Source: an uncultured Sphingomonadales bacterium (lineage in GTDB: Bacteria; Pseudomonadota; Alphaproteobacteria; Sphingomonadales; Sphingomonadaceae). From it: a stretch of 64,000 nt of DNA. The position numbers and the translations under genes are program-made. Shown in pieces: positions 32,182 through 39,279 of this stretch (position 1 is its first letter; the number at the start of each line of letters is the position of its first letter). The notes under the pieces are model-generated. The model worked only from the letters and a program-made list of their open reading frames with translations, was not told the origin of the DNA and ran no database searches. The stretch covers positions 1-64,000 of the forward strand of contig CAILBC010000019.1 of the NCBI GenBank assembly GCA_903832325.1. Reading direction: 5' to 3'.

Positions 32182-33477
32182 ATGACCGACTTTGCCAAAG
32201 CCCATCCCGAAACCCTGGCCCTGCACGCCGGCTGGCGCGCCGATCCGACCACCGGGTCGGTCGCGGTGCCGATTCACCAGACCACATCGTACCAGTTCCA
32301 CGATACCGGCCACGCAGCGAACCTGTTTGCGCTGAAGGAACTGGGCAATATCTATACCCGGCTTGGCAATCCGACGACCGCAGTGCTGGAAGACCGCATT
32401 GCCGCAATCGAAGGCGGCGTGGCCGCGCTGGCGGTGGCATCGGGCCAGGCGGCATCGACCTATGCCGTGCTCAATCTGGCGCGCGCGGGCGACAACATCG
32501 TGGCCTCGACCGATTTGTATGGCGGAACGTGGAACCTGTTTGCCAATACGCTGAAGGATCTGGGCATTGCGGTGCGCTTTGTCGATCCGGCCGATCCGCA
32601 GGCCTTTGCCCGCGCCACCGATGATCGCACCCGCGCCTATTACGCCGAAGCGCTGCCCAATCCCAAACTGATCCCCTTTCCCATTGCCGAAGTCGCCGCG
32701 ATCGGCCGTCCGCTGGGCATCCCGCTGATTGTCGACAACACCGCCGCACCGCTGCTGATCCGCCCGTTCGACCATGGCGCGGCAATCGTGGTGCATTCGG
32801 CCACCAAATATATCGGCGGCCATGGCACCTCGATCGGCGGGCTGATTGTCGATGGCGGCAATTTCGACTGGGAGGCCAATCCCGCACGCCAGCCGCTGCT
32901 CAACACCCCCGATGCCAGCTATCACGGCGCGGTCTGGGCGCGCGATATCAAGCCGCTGGGCCCGATTGCCTATATCATCCGGGCGCGCGTGATCCTGCTG
33001 CGCGACATGGGCGCGGCGCTGTCGCCGTTCAACGCGTTCCAGCTGATCCAGGGGCTGGAAACGCTGGCGCTGCGGATCGAACGGCACAGCGAAAACGCGG
33101 TGAAAGTGGCCGCATTCCTGGCCGACCATCCCAAAGTCGCCAATGTGATCCACCCGTCGCGCGCCACCGGCCGCGCCGCCGCCCTGTCCGAAGCCTATCT
33201 GCCGCGCGGCAAGGGCGGTCTGGTCGGGTTTGAACTCGCCGGCGGGCTGGAATCGGGTCAGGCGTTCATCAACGCGCTGAAACTGTTTTATCACGTCGCC
33301 AATATCGGCGATGCGCGCAGCCTGGCGATCCATCCGGCGTCAACCACGCATTCGCAGCTGTCCGCCGAAGACCAGGCCGCCACCGGTGTCACCCCCGGCT
33401 ATGTCCGCCTGTCGATCGGCATCGAACATATCGACGATATCCTGGCCGATCTGGCGCAGGCGCTCGACGCCGCCTGA
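32182..33477 (+). CDS. metY: O-acetylhomoserine sulfhydrylase
   Basis: 431 residues, the full length of MetY. A PLP enzyme of the Cys/Met metabolism family: IHQTTSYQFHDTGHAANLF at the N-terminus, YTRLGNPTTAVLE, and the PLP-binding Lys in VVHSATKYIGGHGT. The insertion with DYHG-like text (TPDASYHGAVWARD) is typical of MetY rather than MetB or MetZ. It makes homocysteine from O-acetylhomoserine and sulfide in the cytoplasm. It is monocistronic with a strong terminator. Confidence 0.95.
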   Translation: MTDFAKAHPETLALHAGWRADPTTGSVAVPIHQTTSYQFHDTGHAANLFALKELGNIYTRLGNPTTAVLEDRIAAIEGGVAALAVASGQAASTYAVLNLARAGDNIVASTDLYGGTWNLFANTLKDLGIAVRFVDPADPQAFARATDDRTRAYYAEALPNPKLIPFPIAEVAAIGRPLGIPLIVDNTAAPLLIRPFDHGAAIVVHSATKYIGGHGTSIGGLIVDGGNFDWEANPARQPLLNTPDASYHGAVWARDIKPLGPIAYIIRARVILLRDMGAALSPFNAFQLIQGLETLALRIERHSENAVKVAAFLADHPKVANVIHPSRATGRAAALSEAYLPRGKGGLVGFELAGGLESGQAFINALKLFYHVANIGDARSLAIHPASTTHSQLSAEDQAATGVTPGYVRLSIGIEHIDDILADLAQALDAA

Positions 33478-33484
33478 ACGTGCC

Positions 33485-33514
33485 ACCCCCGGCCACCGCG
33501 CGGTGGCCGGGGGT
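33485..33514. terminator. Bidirectional terminator between metY and the OmpA-like gene
   Basis: A perfect palindrome, ACCCCCGGCCACCG/CGGTGGCCGGGGGT, between two convergent genes. T-tracts are poor on both sides, so termination may be partial. Confidence 0.65.
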
Positions 33515-33519
33515 TAAGG

Positions 33520-34401
33520 TCAAAGGCCGTCAAGCCCTTTGCTGACCAGGATATTCACCGAAACGCGGCGGTTCTGCGCCTTGCCTTCCGGCGTGTCGTT
33601 GCTGGCCAGCGGATCGGCCTTGGCCATGCCGGTCGGGGTGAGCATGCGATAGGGTTTCCAGTGGCAGGCCTGCTGCAGGAAATTGATCACCGACCCGGCG
33701 CGCTTTTCGCTGAGAGTCTGGTTGTAGTCGTCGCTGCCCACCGAATCGGTATAGCCGACCACCAGCATCAGCGCGTTGCTGGTGTTTTCGGCCGCGGCCG
33801 CCGCGGCGCAAAGATCATCGCGCGCCTTGGCCGACAGCGCCGCCTTGCCCGTGTCGAAAAACACGTTGGTCGTGCTCTTGATATTGTACTTGTCGATATC
33901 ACCCATGCGCCCGCGCAGCGCCTCGGTCGCGGCGGCCTGTTCGTCGAACCGCTGCGCCGTGCCGTGGCGGATCATCGTCGCAGTTTTGAAATCGTTGTTT
34001 TTGAACGTCACCTGGCTGGCCACCAGGCCGCCATCGGCCTGCACCGTGCGCACCGTGACAGGCAGGCCGTTGAGCAGCGCGTCGGCCGAATAGGCACCGC
34101 CACTGCCGCCAAACAGGCCGCCGCCGGCCTTGATCCGGGTGGTATCGCTGATCGCGATCACCGTGCCGTTGCCATCGGCGGTGATCACCTTGATCCGGTT
34201 GCCGCTGCGCGCGGCGATGACGCCCTTGATTTCGGGGCCCGGCACCAGCGCGGCGGTGTCGGCCGCGCGTTCACCATTGACGACAATGTTGGGATCAGCC
34301 GGCGCCTGTTGCGCATGGGCACCGGCAGAGCCCAGCGCGGCGATCAGGGCCATTGCAGAGATCCGGGCCAGCCCAGCCGGTCTGTGGAAATTGACACGCA
34401 T
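33520..34401 (-). CDS. OmpA-family outer-membrane protein
   Basis: 293 residues. A signal peptide ends at GSAGAHAQ. A middle domain follows with IKVITADGNGTVIAISDTTRI (OB-like, beta-rich). The C-terminal OmpA peptidoglycan-binding domain has VFFDTGKAALS, LVVGYTDSVGSDDYNQTLSEKRA and NRRVSVNIL. It is anchored to peptidoglycan from the outer membrane or periplasm. It lacks an N-terminal beta-barrel. Confidence 0.88.
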   Translation of the reverse strand: MRVNFHRPAGLARISAMALIAALGSAGAHAQQAPADPNIVVNGERAADTAALVPGPEIKGVIAARSGNRIKVITADGNGTVIAISDTTRIKAGGGLFGGSGGAYSADALLNGLPVTVRTVQADGGLVASQVTFKNNDFKTATMIRHGTAQRFDEQAAATEALRGRMGDIDKYNIKSTTNVFFDTGKAALSAKARDDLCAAAAAAENTSNALMLVVGYTDSVGSDDYNQTLSEKRAGSVINFLQQACHWKPYRMLTPTGMAKADPLASNDTPEGKAQNRRVSVNILVSKGLDGL

Positions 34402-34543
34402 CGTGGTGCTCCTTCAGCCTCTATCAACCGGGGCAGCCTGTTCAAGGCGGGCTTGCTGGCCGATTAACAGACGGGTGCACCCCCATACATATACGGCTGG
34501 TGCGCGCGCGCCTTGCGGCGAACCGAGCGCGGTGCTGTGCGAA

Positions 34544-35392
34544 TCAGTGCAGCGGTTCGCCCTCGATCGTGATGCGGTGCAATTCGCGGCGATGGCCGTG
34601 ATAATCGTTGTGGGCATAGTGCCAGGTGGAACGGTTGTCCCACAGCGCGACCGATCCCGGCTGCCAATGGAACACCTCCTGAAACTCCGGGCTCAGCGCA
34701 TGGGTATAAAGCGCATCGAGCAGCGCGCGCGATTCGTCCGCATCCAGCCCGACAATCGCGGTGGTGAAAGCGGGATTGACATAAAGCGCGCGTTTTCCGC
34801 TGAGCGGATGGGTAATCACCACCGGGTGCGTCACATCGTCGAGCACATCGGCGGCCGCCGCATTGCCGATCCGCCCGTCATCGCCTTCTTCGCGCAAGGC
34901 GGCATAGGCGCTGTTGCGGCTGCCGAAAATGTGGCGCGCCGAATGGACCGCGCGCGCGCCATCGGCCAGGGCGCGCAGATCGGCGGGCAGCGCGTCATAG
35001 GCCGCATACATCGAGGCAAAGGCGGTCGCCCCGCCCTGCGGTGGCAATTCGCGCGCCACCAGCACCGACCCCAGCGCCGGTTCCACATCATAGGAATGAT
35101 CGGTGTGCCAGCCGCCACCGATATTGGTCGTCTGCTCGGGCTCTTTCAGCACCAGCGCGATTTCGGGATAGCGCGGGTGCGCGGCGAAAAAGCGGTTGAT
35201 GTTGATCGTGCCCAGCCGGCGGCAAAACGCGATATGCGCGTCTTCGTCGATCGTCTGGTCGCGAAAGAACACCACGCCGTGGTCGGCAAAGGCGGCGCGG
35301 ATGCCCGCCAGATCGGCCTCGGCCAGATTGCCCAGATCAACACCCAGAATTTCCGCGCCGACTTTGCCGTGGGGCCGTATTTCCATGACCAT
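34544..35392 (-). CDS. TauD/TfdA-family 2-oxoglutarate dioxygenase
   Basis: 282 residues from the ATG at 35392, preceded by GGAGAG. The Fe(II) facial triad is visible: His and Asp in GGWHTDHSYD and the distal His in STWHYAHNDY. The 2-oxoglutarate-binding Arg is in HRRELHRITIEG. Members oxidise taurine, phenoxyacetates, alkyl sulfates or other small acids; the substrate here is not evident. It sits 88 bp downstream of a B12-controlled TonB receptor on the same strand. Confidence 0.87.
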   Translation of the reverse strand: MVMEIRPHGKVGAEILGVDLGNLAEADLAGIRAAFADHGVVFFRDQTIDEDAHIAFCRRLGTININRFFAAHPRYPEIALVLKEPEQTTNIGGGWHTDHSYDVEPALGSVLVARELPPQGGATAFASMYAAYDALPADLRALADGARAVHSARHIFGSRNSAYAALREEGDDGRIGNAAAADVLDDVTHPVVITHPLSGKRALYVNPAFTTAIVGLDADESRALLDALYTHALSPEFQEVFHWQPGSVALWDNRSTWHYAHNDYHGHRRELHRITIEGEPLH

Positions 35393-35480
35393 CTGTACCT
35401 CTCCTGCATCGTCGCGACTCCGGCCGCGTATCGATGGCTTGCACCACTTCGCCACCAAACCGCGCGCCGTGCAAGTGTGG

Positions 35481-37412
35481 TCAGAAGTGGCCGCGCAGGC
35501 CGAACATCGCGGTACGGCCCAGGCTGTTGTACCCCGCCACGGTCTGATAATGCCGGTCGGCAATGTTTTCGACCCGGCCAAACAGCGTCAGCCCGCCGCC
35601 CGTCTTCCATTCCGCGCGCAGATCGACCACGGCATAGCCCGGCAGCACCAGCGGGCTGGCTGCATTGTCGAAACTGGCCCCCACCCAGCGCAGCGCCGCG
35701 CTCGCCGTTACCCCCGCCGGCAGGTCATAGCCCAGCGTGGCATTCAACAGGTGGCGCGGCACGCGCGGCAATTGCACGCCATACGTGGCCGCGCCCGGGG
35801 TGCGATCCTCGTTGACCACGATGGTGTAATTGCCATCGGCAAACACGTGCCCGGCGCGCGCCTTTGCGGTCAGTTCCAGCCCGCGCCCGCTCGCCGCGGC
35901 GACATTGGCGTAATAGCCGAAGCCGTTGATGAAACAGGCCGGCGGCGCCGAAGGCGGAGTGGGATAGGGGCAATAGGCAAAGCCGATCAGATTGGCGCTG
36001 CGGCGTTGCCACCAGACCGCGCCCAATCGCAGCGCCTGGCCAAACAGGCTGCGTTCGGCGCCGGCCTCCCAGCCGTGGGCGCGTTCGGGGCGCAGCGTGG
36101 CCGATCCGTAATCGCTGTATAGCTGATAGAGCGAGGGCGCCTTGAACCCTTCGTCATAGCTGGCGCGCAGCAGCGTAATGCCGTGATCGGGGGTATAGAC
36201 CGCGCCCGCGCTGAACACGGTGTTGCCGCCGAATTGCGAATGGTGATCATGGCGCACCCCGCCGTTGAGCGTCAGGCCCGTGGCCGGGGTGATCCGCGCC
36301 TCGGCATAAATGCTGTTGATCGCGGCGGTCCGGGCGAACAGTTCATAGGGCTGGATCGCGTCATAGGGGCTGCCCACGCGCATGTGCTGTTCTTCGCGTT
36401 CGGCGCCAAACACCAGATCGACGCCCCGCGCCGCAGCCAGCACCCCCTGGTATTCATAGCGCGTGGTGCGCCCGTGGCCGACAAAGCTGAGCGCCGGGGT
36501 CTGCAAGGGATAGAGATCCTCGTTGTCGGTCTGATCGCGCTGCACCGAAATGCGGTTGCGCAAGCGGCCGCCAAACAGCGCAAAATTCAGCCCGGCATAG
36601 GCCGACCATTGTTTGTTGAGCGCATAATCGTCGGAATAGATCCCGGCAGGCAGGCTGAATGTGTCGGAAAAGCCGGTGCGCGAACCGGTCCAGTATCCGC
36701 GCAGATCGAGCGTTACTTCGGGCGCGAGATGAAACCGCACCATGCCGCTGGCCGCCTGGCGGGTATAGCCATTGGGCACGGTGCCGCCGATCAGCGTGGG
36801 AATGCCCTCGGTGGCAAACACCGTCCCCGAAATGCGCCAATCCGCCAGCGCCGAAGTGCCGCCCAGCCCGGCATGGGCATCGACCGTCTGATGCGAACCG
36901 GCTTCGACCGACAGATCGGCCTGCAGCTTTGCAGTCGGCGCCACGGTAGTGACATTGACAATGCCACCCAGCGCATTCGACCCCCACAGGATTGATTGCG
37001 GCCCGCGCAACACTTCCACCCGCGCAACATCATCGGCAAACAGATGGGTGAAATCGAACCCGCCGGCAATCGCGGTGGGGTCGGTCAGGCGCATCCCGTC
37101 AATCACCATCACGGTTTCGGCCGGGTCTGCGCCGCGGATGCGCAAACTGGTAACCTGGCCATAGCCGCCGGTGCGCGCCAGGCTGATCGAAGGCGTGCGG
37201 TCCAGCACATCGCTGAGCGCGAGCGGTTGCGCGCGATCGAGCGCCTGGCTGTCGAGCACGGTCACGCTGGAGGAAACCTGCGTTTCGTCCACCGGGGTGC
37301 GCAGCGCGGTGACAATGATGGTGCCATCATCGGCGGCGGCATGGGCAGGCGTGGTGGTGAAAAGCGCCGGCGCGGCGCACAGCGCCAGCGCGGTCATGGT
37401 CTTGAAAGTCAT
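35481..37412 (-). CDS. btuB: TonB-dependent vitamin B12 receptor
   Basis: 643 residues. The signal peptide ends at TTPAHA. A BtuB-like plug domain follows (IIVTALRTPVDETQVSSSV, RIRGADPAETVMVIDGMRL, VEVLRGPQSILWGSNALGG). The TonB C-terminal repeat is LFGRVENIADRHYQTVAGYN, with a terminal Phe (FGLRGHF) for the barrel assembly machinery. It takes up cobalamin across the outer membrane. A cobalamin riboswitch directly upstream on the same strand supports the assignment. It has no btuCDF neighbours. Confidence 0.93.
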   Translation of the reverse strand: MTFKTMTALALCAAPALFTTTPAHAAADDGTIIVTALRTPVDETQVSSSVTVLDSQALDRAQPLALSDVLDRTPSISLARTGGYGQVTSLRIRGADPAETVMVIDGMRLTDPTAIAGGFDFTHLFADDVARVEVLRGPQSILWGSNALGGIVNVTTVAPTAKLQADLSVEAGSHQTVDAHAGLGGTSALADWRISGTVFATEGIPTLIGGTVPNGYTRQAASGMVRFHLAPEVTLDLRGYWTGSRTGFSDTFSLPAGIYSDDYALNKQWSAYAGLNFALFGGRLRNRISVQRDQTDNEDLYPLQTPALSFVGHGRTTRYEYQGVLAAARGVDLVFGAEREEQHMRVGSPYDAIQPYELFARTAAINSIYAEARITPATGLTLNGGVRHDHHSQFGGNTVFSAGAVYTPDHGITLLRASYDEGFKAPSLYQLYSDYGSATLRPERAHGWEAGAERSLFGQALRLGAVWWQRRSANLIGFAYCPYPTPPSAPPACFINGFGYYANVAAASGRGLELTAKARAGHVFADGNYTIVVNEDRTPGAATYGVQLPRVPRHLLNATLGYDLPAGVTASAALRWVGASFDNAASPLVLPGYAVVDLRAEWKTGGGLTLFGRVENIADRHYQTVAGYNSLGRTAMFGLRGHF

Positions 37413-37582
37413 GCATTATCCCCGTTACACAGTCAGACAGGGCCGCGCCGGGCATGACAGGCGAAGGGATGGATACGACCACGCGCACACAGCCCTTCGC
37501 AGGGCATGCCCCACGAAGCCAGGCTGTCGCTCATCAGGGAAACCCCGGTCGCGCCGAACACCCCTGTCGGCACGAAGAACGA

Positions 37583-37766
37583 CTGCGTCAGGCAGGTCTC
37601 CTGGCTCACGGGTCAGGGCCGTACCGGCCGCCTTCTCGGGCCCCGAAGGTCCCAATGGCGTGATGGCCGGATGGCTCGCCGCTTACAGTTGCAGGGGCAG
37701 CCCGGGATTTTCACCCGAATTCCCTTTTCATCCCCGCTGCCGGGGAACCTGTCGCAACCCCGGAAG
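37583..37766 (-). ncRNA. Cobalamin riboswitch
   Basis: The minus strand has the B12 box AGCCAGGAGACCTGCC (37606-37591), preceded by the usual elements: CCCGGGCTGCCCCTGCAACT and GTAAGCGGCGAGCC. The 5' end begins with the GGTTGCGACAGGTTCC helix. Length and order match the AdoCbl riboswitch. It lies 170 bp upstream of the btuB-like start codon and should shut off the receptor when adenosylcobalamin is present. Confidence 0.95.
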
Positions 37767-38244
37767 CTAATGCACCATTGGGCAATTGGCAACAGCCAAG
37801 ATCCCAAAAAACCTTGATAATCATGGGGCGAAAGCAGCATTGAAACACCCCGGCACCCAGGCAGCCAAAGGCGCGACCGCTGCACAGCCCGGATGGCCAT
37901 GGGCGTATACCCACGATCTGGCGGCATATTGGCACTGGCAGGCCACCGCACCAATCTGCGCGCTCCCCCCGATGGAAAGCCGCCTGATGGTGCCCGGGCA
38001 ACTGGCCCGAACACGCGATATGACCCGATGCGCTGCCAGATTGCGCTGTTTTCACACAGCCAAAGGATGCTATTATCCGGGCAAGGCCTGCGCCAGATGC
38101 GGTTTTCCGCCATCGTGCGGCAGGCAGCAGCGAGGATCGGATCGATATTGGCGGTTCGCCTCTCGGCCCCGTCGACCGCCAGTCGGAGCAAGGCGTTATG
38201 GAAGCTGGTTTTGAAGCGATCGGCGCTGCCGGAGTTCCCTTTGC
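37767..38244. other. Region without a convincing gene
   Basis: Several frames are open on both strands but none shows a domain, a signal peptide or a good ribosome-binding site. It should hold the btuB promoter (minus strand) and the promoter of the downstream binding-protein-like gene (plus strand). Confidence 0.4.
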
Positions 38245-38343
38245 ATGATCAAGCTGCCATCCGGTTTGTCCATCGCGGCCGGCATCGATGCTGCGCTGCC
38301 CGCACGTAAAACTGGTGCACACGCCGCCTGGTCTGCCAGGTGA
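38245..38343 (+). CDS. Possible short ORF overlapping the binding-protein gene
   Basis: A 32-codon frame (MIKLPSGLSIAAGIDAALPA...) starts at an ATG with GGAG about ten bases upstream. It ends in a TGA that overlaps the GTG of the next gene (GTGA at 38340-38343). Such overlap is typical of coupled translation. The peptide has no known match and may be chance, or the displaced 5' part of the next gene. Confidence 0.25.
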   Translation: MIKLPSGLSIAAGIDAALPARKTGAHAAWSAR

Positions 38344-39008
38344 ACGCGCCCCTGCATGGCGCCCTGCGCGAAATTGTGCAGGACGGCACAATCCGCGTTG
38401 CGATCAATGCCGGCAACCTGGCGACGGTCACGGTCGCGCCGTATGGAGCATTCACCGGGCCCAGCGTCGATGTGGCGCGCGCGCTCGGCAAAGCGGCCGG
38501 CCTGCGTGTTACGCTGCTTCCTTTTGCGTCGGCAGGCGCGTTGCTGGCGGGTGAAGCAGACGGTGCCGACTGGGATATCGCCTGCCTCGCGATTGATCCA
38601 TCACGGCGTGAACGGTTTCATTTTTCCAGGCCATACCTGACTTTTGATGCAAGTTACGCCGTGCACGCAAAGTCATCGTTTGCCACGCCGGACGATCTGG
38701 ATGGCCGCGGTGTGCGCATCGCCTCCGTGACGGGTGCGGCCTATGATGCGTATCTTCAGCGCACACTCCATAATGCTGAATGCGTTGCGCTTGATGGTCC
38801 GCGAAACGCTCTGGCCGCTTTCAATTCCGGCAGATTTGATGCCTTGGCCGGGGTGCGAGCCGTGCTCGAAAGAACCTTTCTCGATAATCCGGACGTGCGC
38901 ATTCTGGGCGGCAGCTTCATGGTTGTCGAACATGCCCTTGCCGTGCCTTTGAAACATGCCCGGGCAGCAAGCGGAATTGATGCATTCGTGGCGCAATATC
39001 AGGCCTGA
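38340..39008 (+). CDS. Family-3 solute-binding-like protein without signal peptide
   Basis: 222 residues from a GTG. Clear SBP_bac_3 pattern: GTIRVAINAGNLATVTV, GPSVDVARALGKAAGLRVTLLP, and ADWDIACLAIDPSRRERFHFSRPYL in the ligand cleft, then RGVRIASVTGAAYDAYL. Periplasmic members start with a signal peptide; here none is seen, and no ABC permease or ATPase genes are nearby. It may be a cytoplasmic sensor-like protein or have a misplaced start. It lies upstream of a TonB receptor and a methyltransferase on the same strand. Confidence 0.8.
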   Translation: MNAPLHGALREIVQDGTIRVAINAGNLATVTVAPYGAFTGPSVDVARALGKAAGLRVTLLPFASAGALLAGEADGADWDIACLAIDPSRRERFHFSRPYLTFDASYAVHAKSSFATPDDLDGRGVRIASVTGAAYDAYLQRTLHNAECVALDGPRNALAAFNSGRFDALAGVRAVLERTFLDNPDVRILGGSFMVVEHALAVPLKHARAASGIDAFVAQYQA

Positions 39009-39017
39009 CCGCAGTTT

Positions 39018-39117
39018 GTACCGACGTGCCGTGCGCTTGACTTGACGCACGTCGGGACAAGCCCGCGCGGCGCCTGATCGCCACGATGCGCGATGCATTC
39101 CCTTCATCGCATATCCG
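39018..39117. repeat. Bipartite palindromic element, copy B (inverted)
   Basis: Hairpin II (39018-39058) keeps a perfect CCGACGTGC / GCACGTCGG core; compared with copy A, both arms have changed together at the fourth position. A GC linker follows (AAGCCCGCGCGGCGCCTGAT), then hairpin I near 39083-39116 (ATGCGCGATG / CATCGCATAT, imperfect). It starts 9 bp after the stop codon of the binding-protein-like gene. Confidence 0.8.
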
Positions 39118-39279
39118 CATTTTGGCCGGGGTATTATGGCTGCCCCCTGGCGGACACCCTAATCGCATTTCATGCCAGAGAAAATTCAGGTTGCGTTTAG
39201 ATTGGCTGTTCAGGCTCCCCGCACAAGCTCGCACGGCATTCAAGAATGGATGCGGGCGCCGAGTTTCGGGGGAGTATGC

